Part shown: one piece after another, positions 25,209-34,410 of the stretch | Layout of the letters: the number at the start of each line of letters is the position of its first letter | Position numbering within the stretch: the first letter of the stretch is position 1 | From: VAZQ01 sp045811525 | Lineage (GTDB): Bacteria > Pseudomonadota > Alphaproteobacteria > Rhizobiales > Xanthobacteraceae | Length of the DNA stretch: 64,000 nt | Assembly (NCBI GenBank): GCA_045811525.1 | Contig: JBJMTV010000049.1 | Location: 5,684-69,683 of the forward strand | Direction of reading: 5' to 3' | Notes under the pieces: generated by a model | What the model saw: the letters and a program-made list of their open reading frames with translations, nothing else | What the model was told of the DNA's origin: nothing | The model's database searches: none | Position numbers and translations under genes: made by a program

Positions 25209-25418
25209 TTATCTGTAATTGGTGCGCGTATTCCTTTTGTTGGCGTAGTGATGCCCGACAAGGCATCCGGCGGCGGCGCCGAGTACGCCATGGTGACCGG
25301 CATAGTGTCCCGCTGCCCCGCCCATTAGCGCCCCCTTGAGGCATCCTTTGGCGGAGGCGGGAGCGGACAGCGCTGTAAGCGCGAGAAGCGCGGCAGCAAA
25401 AATAGCAGAGACTCTCAT
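25209..25418 (-). CDS. Small exported glycine-zipper protein
   Basis: The 69-residue product has a signal peptide (MRVSAIFAAALLALTALSAP..ASA) and a short mature part, KGCLKGALMGGAAGHYAGHH followed by GVLGAAAGCLVGHHYA. The GxxxG spacing suggests a glycine zipper that inserts in or packs on a membrane. Proteins with this sequence pattern are frequent in Bradyrhizobium-like genomes. The function is unknown. Confidence 0.65.
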   Translation of the reverse strand: MRVSAIFAAALLALTALSAPASAKGCLKGALMGGAAGHYAGHHGVLGAAAGCLVGHHYANKRNTRTNYR

Positions 25419-25560
25419 CGTTCTTACCTTGTGTTCACCTTACCTTTCTTGAAAACCTATGGCGCGCGCTTCGGTTCCGAATTTCATGCCGCTCGCGTGG
25501 AAGAAGGGACATCCTTGAGACGCGCTGCAAGTGGCAGAGTTCCCAAGCCTTTGCTTGAGG

Positions 25561-26031
25561 CTATTTGTCTCCGACCACGGCGTAGCCTTGTATTTCGATC
25601 TTGGCCTCAGGAACGGCGAGCCCGGTGACCGTGATGAGAGCGCTCCCGGGGAAATTGTCACCCAGCACTTCGCGGCGGATCTGGGTGACCCGATCGCCGT
25701 AGCGAACGTCGGTAATGAACACAGTCATTTGCACCATATCACTGAGCTTGCCGCCCGCCTTTTGCAGAGTACGGTCCAGGTTCTTGAAAACCTGCCGGAC
25801 TTGGCCTTCCAGGTCGCCGGCCAGCGACTTGCCCGCGTCGTCCACCATTGCGATCTGGCCCGCGAGCCATACCGTTTTTCCTCCTTCCGTGATCACGGCC
25901 TGTGAATAACCGCGCTGTTGTGGACGCTCTCCCTTGATGTAATCCCTCGCTAGCCCAGCAGCAGGACAGGCAAGCAGCGCCGCCAATGCAGCAGTGCCGA
26001 TAAAGTATCGTGCGGTTGCCGTTGCGATCAT
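25561..26031 (-). CDS. Exported RidA/YjgF-family protein
   Basis: The 156-residue protein has an N-terminal signal peptide (about 28 residues, AALLACPAAGLA) followed by a single RidA domain: YSQAVITEGGKTVWLAGQIA, GDLEGQVRQVFKNLDRTLQK, DMVQMTVFITDVRYGDRVTQ and GSALITVTGLAVPEAKIEIQ. RidA proteins hydrolyse enamine/imine intermediates; the usual Arg at the ligand-binding position (PARS in E. coli) is replaced by PGSA, so deaminase activity is doubtful. The signal peptide makes it a periplasmic member. It stands alone here. Confidence 0.8.
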   Translation of the reverse strand: MIATATARYFIGTAALAALLACPAAGLARDYIKGERPQQRGYSQAVITEGGKTVWLAGQIAMVDDAGKSLAGDLEGQVRQVFKNLDRTLQKAGGKLSDMVQMTVFITDVRYGDRVTQIRREVLGDNFPGSALITVTGLAVPEAKIEIQGYAVVGDK

Positions 26032-26257
26032 CTCCGTCTCCTTGATGAAAAATCGTCCGGTGTGCGGCCAATCCTTGCACGCTGGCCGCCCCCGCGTCAG
26101 CTCGCGCCTGCTGCAGAAGCTAGAGTATTGGTGCTCACGAGGCTGGCCATGCCGTCGAAAGCCGAGTCAGGCATCCAGAGGCGCTGACTGCTCTCCGCTG
26201 CCGCGCAGGAACCAGATTGTGCTTCCTCTCCGCCCGCTGTTTTGGTATTACCAGCTG

Positions 26258-26638
26258 ATGGCCAAATCATCGCAGAAGAAGGCGTCGCGCAAAAAGGGCG
26301 GACGGCCCGCTACCGGCCGTGACCCGGTGTTCACAATACGCTTGTCCTCGGATCTGCGACAGAGGATCGGAGCTTGGGCAAAAAAGCAGCGAACGGCGCC
26401 GTCTCGATCCGAGGCTATTCGCTCCCTCATAGAAGCCGGACTGGCCGCGTCGCTTCCCGTACGGAAGACCAGCGCGCGTGGCGCACTGAAAGCGCGCGAG
26501 CTCGCCAATCAGGAGCTGGAGCGTCTTGGCGATAAATCGCTCCCGCCGGACGAGCAGCAACGTCGCAAGCAGCGACTTACCAAGGGGCCGCGCGAGTTCC
26601 GCGAGCTTCGCGATGACCTCCCCAGAGGCAAATCATGA
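26258..26638 (+). CDS. Ribbon-helix-helix-like DNA-binding protein
   Basis: From ATG 26258 the 126-residue product has a Lys-rich start (KSSQKKASRKKGGRPATGRD), then VFTIRLSSDLRQRIGAWAKK and APSRSEAIRSLIEAGLAASL, the strand-helix-helix of an RHH domain. A charged C-terminal helix follows. The frame stays open well upstream, but without a start site or recognisable sequence. The target is unknown. It is similar in design to the RHH protein of the island. Confidence 0.6.
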   Translation: MAKSSQKKASRKKGGRPATGRDPVFTIRLSSDLRQRIGAWAKKQRTAPSRSEAIRSLIEAGLAASLPVRKTSARGALKARELANQELERLGDKSLPPDEQQRRKQRLTKGPREFRELRDDLPRGKS

Positions 26639-26812
26639 GCGGCGCCGCAATCGGCACTCTGGCGCGAGATCTGTGAAAGAGGAGAAGCTGCACCACGCGT
26701 TGAAACGGCAGCGCGAGCCGCGGTGAGGCCGGCAGACCTATTTCGCGCAGCCTACTGACCCAGCCGCTGCGGCCGTGTAATGTTGCCGCGGCTCCCGCTG
26801 TGGGGTTCGACC

Positions 26813-27820
26813 ATGCAACAATGGAAGCGGCGCGAGGCCATGACCCTGCTCGGCGGGGCCACGGCAGCGTGGTCGCTGTCGGCAGGCGCGCAGCAGGGCG
26901 AGCGCGTGCGGCGGATCGGTTTGCTCTACGGCGGCAGCGAGGCTGATACGCAGGCCCAGGCAGGTGTTGCGGCCTTCCTGAATGGATTGCGGGAGCTTGG
27001 CTGGGTCCCTGGCCAGAACATCGCGATCGAGCAACGCTTCGCTGGGGGTGACGGCGAGCGGATGCGGGTCCTTGCAAGGGAGTTGATTGATTTGCGCCCC
27101 GAGCTTGTTGTGGCGCAGACGACCCCCGCCGTCGCTGCGCTCCAGGTGGAGAGCCGTACGATCCCGATCGTGTTCGTCGTTGTTTCCGATCCGGTCGGCA
27201 GCGGCTTCGTCGAGAGTCTCGCGCAGCCCCGCGGCAACATCACGGGTTTCGTCAACCTCGAAGGCACGCTCGGCAGTAAATGGATCGAGCTGCTGAAAGA
27301 GACCATTCCGCGCATCGCGCATGCCGGAATCATCTTCAACCCGAATACGGCTCCCTATTGGCACTACTATGTGAGACCGTTCGAGACGGCCGCCCGCTCA
27401 TTGGCCGTCGAACCGAAAGCGCTCACCGTCGCGTCCAACGAATATATCGAGCAAACAATTGCCGGACTTGCGGCAGTACCGGGTGGTGGTCTCGTGGTTA
27501 TGCCGGACATTTTCACGGCTACGACCCACCAGCTCGGGCTGATCATCTCGCTTGCAGCGCGTCATCGCGTGCCGACTGTCTATCCCTATCGCTTCATGGT
27601 CTCGCGCGGCGGCCTCATTTCGTATGGCATCGACACGCTCGATCTCTGGCGGCGTGCGCCGGCTTACGTGAATCGCATCCTCAAAGGTGCGCGCCCCGCC
27701 GATCTGCCGGTGCAACTGCCGACCAAGTTCGAGCTGGCGATCAATCTCAGTACTGCGAAAGAATTGGCAATCGAAATGCCAGCGTCCTTGCTCGCCCGCG
27801 CCGATGAAGTGGTGGAGTGA
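26813..27820 (+). CDS. ABC-type substrate-binding protein (TrpX/PF04392-like)
   Basis: The 335-residue product starts at ATG 26813 (QQWKRREAMTLLGGATAAWS), a Tat-like or Sec leader of the kind usual in this family, and continues RRIGLLYGGSEADTQAQAGV. It then has GLRELGWVPGQNIAIEQRFA, LRPELVVAQTTPAVAALQVE and SDPVGSGFVESLAQPRGNIT, all typical of the large Hyphomicrobiales group of PF04392 binding proteins. Many are orphans without permease genes, as here. The ligand is unknown. It ends with SLLARADEVVE. Confidence 0.8.
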   Translation: MQQWKRREAMTLLGGATAAWSLSAGAQQGERVRRIGLLYGGSEADTQAQAGVAAFLNGLRELGWVPGQNIAIEQRFAGGDGERMRVLARELIDLRPELVVAQTTPAVAALQVESRTIPIVFVVVSDPVGSGFVESLAQPRGNITGFVNLEGTLGSKWIELLKETIPRIAHAGIIFNPNTAPYWHYYVRPFETAARSLAVEPKALTVASNEYIEQTIAGLAAVPGGGLVVMPDIFTATTHQLGLIISLAARHRVPTVYPYRFMVSRGGLISYGIDTLDLWRRAPAYVNRILKGARPADLPVQLPTKFELAINLSTAKELAIEMPASLLARADEVVE

Positions 27821-27929
27821 AGCGCCGGCAGCGGGAGGCGCAGCCACACGCCGCCAGGCTTCCACCTCACCATCACGGCTCCTCGCCGGTGGCGCTCACA
27901 CAAGATCCCGCACGCGAACGCTCGTCGCC

Positions 27930-28673
27930 CTACATCGCCCGCGGTTTGTAGGGCTGTCCGCATTTGATGCACCAGTTTTCCCACGCCTTGTCATATCCGA
28001 CATTCGGGTTGTGCCGGTTCAGATGCGCGGCGAATTTCTCGATCTCTCCCGCTGTTAGAAATTTGATAGCGCCGGCGTTCAACAGTCGCGCCTGCAACTG
28101 CAACTGGGCATTCACTTCGAGGTAAACGGCTGTATAGACGGCGTCGCGCAACTCCTGCCCAACGATCGTCGACCCATGTCCGCGCATGAGGATAGCCGGC
28201 CGGTCGGCAAGCGAGCGCGCCAGGTCGTGGCCTAGCTCGATGGACGAGACCAGCATGTTGGTATCGCCGAACTGGTCCTGCGGGTCCCATATCGGCACCT
28301 CGGCACCAATCGTGGCGCTGACGTGACTGATCGGCCGCAGCCGTTCCTCCGTGACGCCAAAGGGAATGGTGGTGCGGCTATGGCTGTGCACCACCGCGCC
28401 GACCTCAGGTCGCGCTGCGTAGATGGCGGCGTGGATGAACCGCTCGCCATAGGGCGCGCGACCGGTCGGCTTCACCTCGTTGCCGCCGAAGTCCATGGTC
28501 ATGATGTCTTCCGGCTGAACGATTTGCGGCGACTTGTTGCGCGAGATCAAAAAACGATCCGCCCGCTCCGGGTGACGCACGCTGACGTGGCCAAAGGAAT
28601 CGACCACGCCCTCTGCCGCCAGGATTCGATTGGCGGCGATAAGGTCGTCAATGACCGAGTCAAAATCCGCCAC
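27930..28673 (-). CDS. Class II aldolase/adducin-family enzyme
   Basis: The 247-residue protein has the zinc-site pattern of the AraD/FucA family: GVVDSFGHVSVRHPERADRF near the start, AAIYAARPEVGAVVHSHSRT (His pair), and AILMRGHGSTIVGQELRDAV (third His). The C-terminus (YDKAWENWCIKCGQPYKPRA) is unusual. The family includes sugar-phosphate aldolases and decarboxylases of aromatic pathways such as HCOMODA decarboxylase. Its location in front of a Bug protein and near UbiD favours a catabolic decarboxylase or lyase, but this is inference. Confidence 0.8.
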   Translation of the reverse strand: MADFDSVIDDLIAANRILAAEGVVDSFGHVSVRHPERADRFLISRNKSPQIVQPEDIMTMDFGGNEVKPTGRAPYGERFIHAAIYAARPEVGAVVHSHSRTTIPFGVTEERLRPISHVSATIGAEVPIWDPQDQFGDTNMLVSSIELGHDLARSLADRPAILMRGHGSTIVGQELRDAVYTAVYLEVNAQLQLQARLLNAGAIKFLTAGEIEKFAAHLNRHNPNVGYDKAWENWCIKCGQPYKPRAM

Positions 28674-28928
28674 AGGTGAAAGCTCCGTCGCTTATCATTT
28701 CATCATCCCCGGGTACCATTGTTGCCCAGGGGTTGGTCGTCAGTCTCGTTGCTAAGTCAGTCTCAGGGAGTATGCGCCTTCGCGCAACGCTCCTCTCCGA
28801 CCGATATTGCCGCACGGCAAGCCTTGGCCCATTTTGGCTATGCTAGTAATTCGAATGATGCTCGTGTCGCTGTCCCGTCTCAGTCCGATGAAGTGGGTGG
28901 GGCAGCAATGATTTGACGGTGCAGACGT

Positions 28929-29891
28929 ATGACGAGATATCTCCCGCTCATTGCCGTTTGTCTTGTTATGGCTGTGTTCTCGCCTAGTGCCGTAGCGGAG
29001 CAATTCCCGGATCGGCCGCTGCGCATGCTCGTTGGTTTCACACCGGGGGGAGCGCCAGACATCACTGCACGTATCTTTGCCGATTGGCTGTCGGGGGCTC
29101 TCGGTCACGCGGTTGTGGTCGAAAACCGCCCTGGCGCCAACGGCAATGTTGCCGCCGAAGCGGTGGCCAAGGCTCCTGCGGACGGCTACACAATGCTGCT
29201 CGGCAACGACACCATGCTGGTGGTCAACCCGCATCTCTACAAGACTGCATTTGACCCGCTGAAGGATCTCGCTCCAATAGCGAGCACCGTCTCGAACCAG
29301 TTCTACATCTCCATCAACCCGTCACTTCCCGTGCACGACTTCGGCGCTCTGATTCGCTATGCGCAAGCAGCATCGCCGCCGCTTGCCTATGGCTCGGCCG
29401 GCAATGGCAGTATGCATCACCTCTCAATGGAGATGCTCAAGCAATACGCCGGGATCGAGCTGTTGCACGTGCCGTATCGGGGCGGCTCGGCCGCTGCCAA
29501 CGGCGTGCTGACCGGCGAAGTGCAAGTGATGTCGTCCGGTGGCTCGAGCACGTCACTGATAGAATCAGGGCGTTTGCGGGGACTAGCGACCACTGGACCG
29601 CGACGCTCTCCGCTCTTTCCGAACCTGCCGGCTGTGGCTGAGTTCTATCCGGGGTACGAAGCGATGATCTGGCTGGGCCTCTTTGCGCCGGCAGCGACGC
29701 CGCCTGCTATCCTCGGGAAGCTGCGCGGCGAAGTGAACAGGGCGCTCGCGGACCACGAAGTGATCAAGCGCCTGCAGTCGAGCGGCCTCGACCCGTTCAG
29801 CTCCGAGCCTGAGCAATTCGCCGCGCTCATTCGCACCGACTATGAAAAGTATGGAAAATTAATCCGCGCCATAGGATTGAAGCCCAACTGA
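28929..29891 (+). CDS. Bug-family (TctC-like) solute-binding protein
   Basis: The 320-residue protein has a Sec signal peptide (RYLPLIAVCLVMAVFSPSAV..AEQ) and the family opening FPDRPLRMLVGFTPGGAPDI, then VVVENRPGANGNVAAEAVAK, PADGYTMLLGNDTMLVVNPH and LLHVPYRGGSAAANGVLTGE. It should bind a carboxylate-like ligand in the periplasm. No TctA/TctB partner is present. It precedes the ABC transporter operon by about 150 bases on the same strand and may serve related compounds. Confidence 0.85.
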   Translation: MTRYLPLIAVCLVMAVFSPSAVAEQFPDRPLRMLVGFTPGGAPDITARIFADWLSGALGHAVVVENRPGANGNVAAEAVAKAPADGYTMLLGNDTMLVVNPHLYKTAFDPLKDLAPIASTVSNQFYISINPSLPVHDFGALIRYAQAASPPLAYGSAGNGSMHHLSMEMLKQYAGIELLHVPYRGGSAAANGVLTGEVQVMSSGGSSTSLIESGRLRGLATTGPRRSPLFPNLPAVAEFYPGYEAMIWLGLFAPAATPPAILGKLRGEVNRALADHEVIKRLQSSGLDPFSSEPEQFAALIRTDYEKYGKLIRAIGLKPN

Positions 29892-30037
29892 GCCGCAAAC
29901 ATCACCCGCGCACGCTCAAGTACCCGATCCCAAGGCCCGCATATCTGAAACGTCTGTCGCGTGCGCGGCCGTTGACCCTGGCAGGCTTGCTCAATACGCT
30001 TTTCATTGAGTGTTGTTCAGAGGGAAGGGACGGTGCC

Positions 30038-30991
30038 GTGGCTGACATCCCGAGATTATCCTGCGTTCTCGCACTCGCCGCCGCTACGCTCCTCGCGCCG
30101 CCGCTCACGGCATCTGCTCAGGAGAAAATTCGCGTCGGTGTCCTGCCCTTCTCGGAATCGCTGGGCACGATCATTGCCGACAAGCAGGGCTTCTTCAAAG
30201 ATGAGGGGCTCGAGATCGAGATTGCGAAATTCGACAGTGGCGCCATTTCCGTCCCAGTACTCCAATCCGGGCGCATGGATATCGTTCTGAGCAGTACCAT
30301 CTCGACCTTTCAGGCCATAGAGCAGGGGCTCAACGCCGTGGTGCTCGCTCCGGGCGCCATTGTGCGCGATGCGCCGCCGGACACGACCACCGCGCTGATT
30401 GTCCGCAAGGACTCCATCAAGTCGATGAAGGATCTTGAAGGCAAACGCATTGCCGTCAATGTCATCAACAGCTCGGCCTGGTTGCATCTGGTGGCCGCCC
30501 TCGACAAGCACGGCGTTGACCGTAGTAAAGTGCGGTTCACCGAAGTGCCGTTCCCGCAGATGAACGACCCGCTGTTGAACGGGCAACTTGATGCCGTGGC
30601 CCAGGTCGAGCCGTTCCGCTCGGCGCTGATGGAAACCGGCAAGACGGAAATCGTCAGCTGGACCTACGTCGAGACAGCCCCGAACACTGACATTACCCAA
30701 TATATCGCGCTTGCGCCGTGGGTCGAGAAGAACAGGACCACCGCGGCCAAGTTCGTGCGTGCGGTGATCAAAGGGGCGAGGTTTGCTTCGTCCAATGAGG
30801 CGGCCACCCGGGAAATCAACCAGCAATTCACCAACCTCAACCCAGCACTGAGGGACAAAGTGCTGCTGCCCCGTTTCGGTACCGAGGTCAGCCTCAAGGA
30901 GCTGAACCATACGATGGGCATGATGCAGAAGTATGGACTCCTGAAAACCTCGGTCGATCTCTCCCAGCGCATCTTCACACCGTCGCAATGA
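30038..30991 (+). CDS. ABC transporter substrate-binding protein, SsuA/TauA/NMT1-like
   Basis: GTG 30038 is preferred because AGGGAAGGGACGG lies just upstream; an earlier start at 29972 would place unrelated residues before the signal peptide (LSCVLALAAATLLAPPLTAS). The 317-residue product shows EKIRVGVLPFSESLGTIIAD, GFFKDEGLEIEIAKFDSGAI, GRMDIVLSSTISTFQAIEQG and LEGKRIAVNVINSSAWLHLV, typical of periplasmic binders for sulfonates, taurine, nitrate or pyrimidine precursors. The stop overlaps the ATPase start as ATGA, so it is the first gene of a three-gene transporter operon. The ligand is unknown; the neighbours suggest an aromatic or carboxylate compound. Confidence 0.85.
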   Translation: MADIPRLSCVLALAAATLLAPPLTASAQEKIRVGVLPFSESLGTIIADKQGFFKDEGLEIEIAKFDSGAISVPVLQSGRMDIVLSSTISTFQAIEQGLNAVVLAPGAIVRDAPPDTTTALIVRKDSIKSMKDLEGKRIAVNVINSSAWLHLVAALDKHGVDRSKVRFTEVPFPQMNDPLLNGQLDAVAQVEPFRSALMETGKTEIVSWTYVETAPNTDITQYIALAPWVEKNRTTAAKFVRAVIKGARFASSNEAATREINQQFTNLNPALRDKVLLPRFGTEVSLKELNHTMGMMQKYGLLKTSVDLSQRIFTPSQ

Positions 30992-31800
30992 CGCGCCACT
31001 CCGATGATCCGCTGGTACGTGTCAGCGGAGTTCGCAAGAGCTTCGTAGCGGCAGGTGGAACGACAGTCGCGCTCAATGGACTGCATCTCGATATCGAACC
31101 CGGGAGCTTTGTCTCGATCGTCGGCCCATCCGGCTGCGGCAAGTCGACCCTTCTGCAGATCATGGCCGGGCTGACCACGCCCAGCGCCGGTGAGGTCTGT
31201 TTTCGCGACAAGCGGGTCGAGGGGCCGCCGCCCGATGTGATCTATGTCTTTCAGCACTACACGCGCTCGCTGTTTCCCTGGAAGACAGTCGAACGCAACG
31301 TCGCCTTCGGTCTCGAGAACAAGGGCACGATGCGTCGCGACGAGATTGCCGCGCGCACGCACGAATACATCGGCCTGGTCAAGCTCGCGGGCTTTGAACG
31401 CCATTATCCTTGGCAACTCTCCGGAGGGATGCAGCAACGCGTCGCAATCGCACGCGCGCTCGCCTGCCGTCCAGCGTTGCTCCTGATGGATGAGCCGTTC
31501 AGCGCGGTCGATGCGCTCACCCGTGCCGGGTTGCAAGAGCTGTTGCGCTCATTATGGCGCGAGTTGAAGCTCACGGTGGTCTTCGTCACGCATGACGTGG
31601 ATGAAGGGGTTTATCTTTCGACCCGCGTGGTCGCCCTGAGCCATGCACCGGCAACAATCGTCATGGACGTGCCGATCGCGCTGCCATCGGTGCGCGACCA
31701 GATCGCAACCCGCGCGCTGCCGGCTTATCTCCAATACCGTGCACGCCTGCTGGCACAGTTGTTCGCCGATGAAGGACTGAAAACCCCGGAGGCGGCGTGA
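30988..31800 (+). CDS. ABC transporter ATP-binding protein, SsuB/TauB-like
   Basis: The 270-residue ATPase has Walker A (VGPSGCGKSTLLQI, about residue 48), a Q-loop (VFQHYTRSLFPWKTVERNVA), the signature LSGGMQQRVAIARALACRPA and Walker B (LLLMDEPFSAVD), followed by VTHDVDEGVYLS with the switch His. It powers import through the permease encoded next. It is linked to both neighbours by four-base overlaps (ATGA and GTGA), indicating tight translational coupling. Confidence 0.9.
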   Translation: MTRHSDDPLVRVSGVRKSFVAAGGTTVALNGLHLDIEPGSFVSIVGPSGCGKSTLLQIMAGLTTPSAGEVCFRDKRVEGPPPDVIYVFQHYTRSLFPWKTVERNVAFGLENKGTMRRDEIAARTHEYIGLVKLAGFERHYPWQLSGGMQQRVAIARALACRPALLLMDEPFSAVDALTRAGLQELLRSLWRELKLTVVFVTHDVDEGVYLSTRVVALSHAPATIVMDVPIALPSVRDQIATRALPAYLQYRARLLAQLFADEGLKTPEAA

Positions 31801-32639
31801 CCGACATAGTCAGCGCGGATCATCCGCCCACCTTGTCCGCTGCGCCGCAGGCCCAGGGACGGCTTGCCTCGCTGTGGAATACCAGGCTCCTCGGCGTCTT
31901 CTTCATTATCGTGCTGCTGATCCTCTGGGAGATCGTCGCGATCGAGGCAATCTTCCCGCCAATGAGCTTCCCGCGTGCGAGCGCGATTGCGGTCACCTGG
32001 TGGCAGCTCTTCATCTCGGGTGATCTGCTGCGCGAGCTACTGCCGAGCCTGTGGCGTATGTTCGCCGGCTATTGCATTGGCGTGACGCTCGGCGTCTCGC
32101 TTGGCGTACTGATGGGCTATTTCCGTTTCTTCTATAATCTGCTCGAGCCCATTACCGAGGTGCTGCGACCCATTCCAAGTCCGGCCTATCTCCCGATCAT
32201 GATCCTTTTCCTCGGCATCGATGACGAGATGAAGATCTTCATGATCGCCTTTGCCTCACTCTTCCCCGTACTGCTCAACACCTATAGCGGCGTACGCAGC
32301 GTCGACCCCATTCAGCTGCAGACAGCGCGCACGTTTGGCGTTGCTGGCCGTAGGCTGTTGGCGCAGATCGTGCTGCCGGCCGCTTCTCCCTACATCTTTA
32401 CCGGTATGCGGGTGAGTCTTGCGGTAGCGCTGATCGTGATGGTGATCAGCGAAATGGTCGCCGCCTCCAATGGCATTGGCTATTTCATCCTGAGCGCCCA
32501 GCGCGGTTTCAAGGTGCGCGACATGTTTGCCGGCGTCCTGACCCTGGCCATGCTGGGCTACATCCTCAATCGGCTCTTCCTCGTGCTTGAGAACCGGATG
32601 CTTGCCTGGCATTACGGCTACACCCAGCAGCGAAGCTGA
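31797..32639 (+). CDS. ABC transporter permease, SsuC/TauC-like
   Basis: GTG 31797 overlaps the ATPase stop. The 280-residue product has about six membrane segments (LLGVFFIIVLLILWEIVAIE near the start) and the EAA-type loop GVRSVDPIQLQTARTFGVAG, which contacts the ATPase. The pattern LLPSLWRMFAGYCIGVTLGV is usual for this family. It forms the inner-membrane channel of the importer encoded by 30038-32639. The cyclase gene begins seven bases after its stop. Confidence 0.9.
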   Translation: MTDIVSADHPPTLSAAPQAQGRLASLWNTRLLGVFFIIVLLILWEIVAIEAIFPPMSFPRASAIAVTWWQLFISGDLLRELLPSLWRMFAGYCIGVTLGVSLGVLMGYFRFFYNLLEPITEVLRPIPSPAYLPIMILFLGIDDEMKIFMIAFASLFPVLLNTYSGVRSVDPIQLQTARTFGVAGRRLLAQIVLPAASPYIFTGMRVSLAVALIVMVISEMVAASNGIGYFILSAQRGFKVRDMFAGVLTLAMLGYILNRLFLVLENRMLAWHYGYTQQRS

Positions 32640-32646
32640 CCGGCCA

Positions 32647-33384
32647 ATGTCCCGCATCGTCGATCTGACGCTCCCTGTCACATCAGACATGGCGGGCATT
32701 CCCAAAATCGCGTTTTACCAAGAATACCCCACGCGCGTTGAAGCCGTGACGGTGGTGAACGAGGAGCAACGCGCTGCTCTGGTCGCAGAACGCGTCGGGC
32801 TTATGGCCGACGCCCCAGCAATCAACAGCATGAACACCATCATCACGCTGAACACGCATATCGGCACCCACATTGATGCGCCGCGGCACTTCTATGCGGA
32901 CGGCGCGGCCATTGACGATATCCCCCTCGAGCGTCTGGTCATGCGCGATGCGGTCGTGCTGGACGTGAGTCATAAACGGCCGGGGCAGGGCGTCACCGCC
33001 GACGATCTCGAGGCAACCGGTATCAGGCTGCGCGCGGGCCAAGCGGCCGTCATCAAGACGCTATGGACCGATCGCGCTTTCGGCAAGCCGGAGTTCTGGG
33101 AGAAGACCATCCATCTCGAGCCGAGCGTTGGAGAGTGGATAGAAGCACGCGATGTATGCGCCGTGGCCATGGATTGCTTTCCAGAGAAGCCGTTTTGGTC
33201 AATGACGCTCACTCCCGCGGAGCGCGGCGCCAATCACAAGCGTTGGCTCAAGGCCGGCATTCCGATGATCCAGATGCTCACCGGCTTAGGTGGGATCGCC
33301 CCGAGCTTCACGCTCATCGCCTTGCCCTTGAGCCTCAAGCGCGTGGATGGCGCACCGGCGCGCGTGATCGGCATCGAGAATTGA
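32647..33384 (+). CDS. Cyclase-family metal hydrolase (kynurenine formamidase-like)
   Basis: The start at ATG 32647 lies seven bases after the permease stop. The 245-residue protein begins RIVDLTLPVTSDMAG and carries the family's metal motif HIGTHIDAPRHF (HxGTHxDAPxH) near residue 80, plus AVAMDCFPEKPFWSMTLTPA and GGIAPSFTLIALPLSLKRVD. The family hydrolyses amides or lactones such as formylkynurenine, isatin and cyclic imides. Being the fourth gene of the transporter operon, it may act on the imported compound. Confidence 0.8.
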   Translation: MSRIVDLTLPVTSDMAGIPKIAFYQEYPTRVEAVTVVNEEQRAALVAERVGLMADAPAINSMNTIITLNTHIGTHIDAPRHFYADGAAIDDIPLERLVMRDAVVLDVSHKRPGQGVTADDLEATGIRLRAGQAAVIKTLWTDRAFGKPEFWEKTIHLEPSVGEWIEARDVCAVAMDCFPEKPFWSMTLTPAERGANHKRWLKAGIPMIQMLTGLGGIAPSFTLIALPLSLKRVDGAPARVIGIEN

Positions 33385-33440
33385 GGACGTGGCAAAAGGG
33401 GAGGGAGCGCACCCCGGCGACAGCGCAGACGCAAGCGCTC

Positions 33441-34337
33441 TCAGGCATCAGGTTCGACGAATACAGGCGAAAAGCCATCAGCATGAGCAGTAACGCGGGC
33501 GGCATGCGGCGCACCGAAATGTCCGGGAAACAGCACTGCGCCGTCCTCGACGCATTGACCGATCAGCTTGCGACGCGTCAGGCGCGCCAATTCCGGCAGC
33601 TCGCAAAATGTCGAGTTCCAGTGCGGCGCATAAATTTGCAGGGGATGATGCAGCACGTCGCCACAAAACAGGGCACGCCATGCTCCATTGGTGACCCACA
33701 TGGCAACGTGACCGGGCGTATGTCCTGGCGCAGGCACAATGGTCATGCTGTCGTCGATTCCATAGTCGCCCTCGATGAGGACTGCCTGGCCCGCTTCGAT
33801 CACCGGCAACACGCTGTCGCGGTACGGAGCGCCGCGCTGCGGGTCGGCGTCGGCCGCAGGATTGCGGCGCGGATCGCCCGCTTCGTTTTCGCGAGCGGCA
33901 AACAGATACTGCGCCTTCGGGAAGGTCGGCACCCAGCGTCCATCCCGCAGCATGGTGTTCCAGCCGACATGATCCGCATGCAAGTGAGTGCAAAGCACGA
34001 TGTCGACCTGCTCCGGAAGAACGCCGGCGTCGCGCAGGCGCTGTAGGAACGGCGTATCGAGCTGATGAAACCTGGCAAAGCCGGGCCGATCCTTGTGATT
34101 GCCGGCACAGCTGTCGAGAAGGACGGTGTGGCGATTGGTGCGAATGAGCCACGAATGAATGCTGGTGATAAGCCGGTCATGCTTGGGCGAATAATGGTCC
34201 GGCACGAGCCAGTCGAGATGTCGAGCCGCAAAACCGGCATCGAAGCCATCAAGATATTGCTCCGGCGGCAGGCCGGCAAAGCCAAGCTGCTCCTCAATCC
34301 GGGTTACCGTCACCTCGCCGATCGTCCAGGTCGCCAC
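33441..34337 (-). CDS. MBL-fold metallo-hydrolase
   Basis: GTG 34337 gives VATWTIGEVTVTRIEEQLGF, a normal start for this group; a longer start at 34421 would overlap the divergent hydrolase gene. The 298-residue product has the zinc motif CTHLHADHVGWN (HxHxDH), then PAPGHTPGHVAMWV and the later Asp/His ligands FCGDVLHHPLQ and LFPGHFGAPH. It belongs to the lactonase/quorum-quenching-like branch of the superfamily, whose members open lactones or hydrolyse thioesters. It reads toward the cyclase gene and is divergent from the alpha/beta hydrolase. Confidence 0.8.
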   Translation of the reverse strand: MATWTIGEVTVTRIEEQLGFAGLPPEQYLDGFDAGFAARHLDWLVPDHYSPKHDRLITSIHSWLIRTNRHTVLLDSCAGNHKDRPGFARFHQLDTPFLQRLRDAGVLPEQVDIVLCTHLHADHVGWNTMLRDGRWVPTFPKAQYLFAARENEAGDPRRNPAADADPQRGAPYRDSVLPVIEAGQAVLIEGDYGIDDSMTIVPAPGHTPGHVAMWVTNGAWRALFCGDVLHHPLQIYAPHWNSTFCELPELARLTRRKLIGQCVEDGAVLFPGHFGAPHAARVTAHADGFSPVFVEPDA

Positions 34338-34410
34338 GCGCGCCTCGCCAATGGTCTCGCGGTGGCACCATAGAGGTGCAAGAGGTGGCGCAACAAATGC
34401 CGAGGGCAAG

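Noticed and set aside
25736..26080. Reverse frame overlapping the exported RidA gene
   Set aside because: It is out of frame with a well-supported RidA domain and has no signal of its own.
33063..34046. Forward frame across the cyclase and MBL genes
   Set aside because: It spans parts of two oppositely oriented real genes and has basic, low-complexity composition typical of a shadow.
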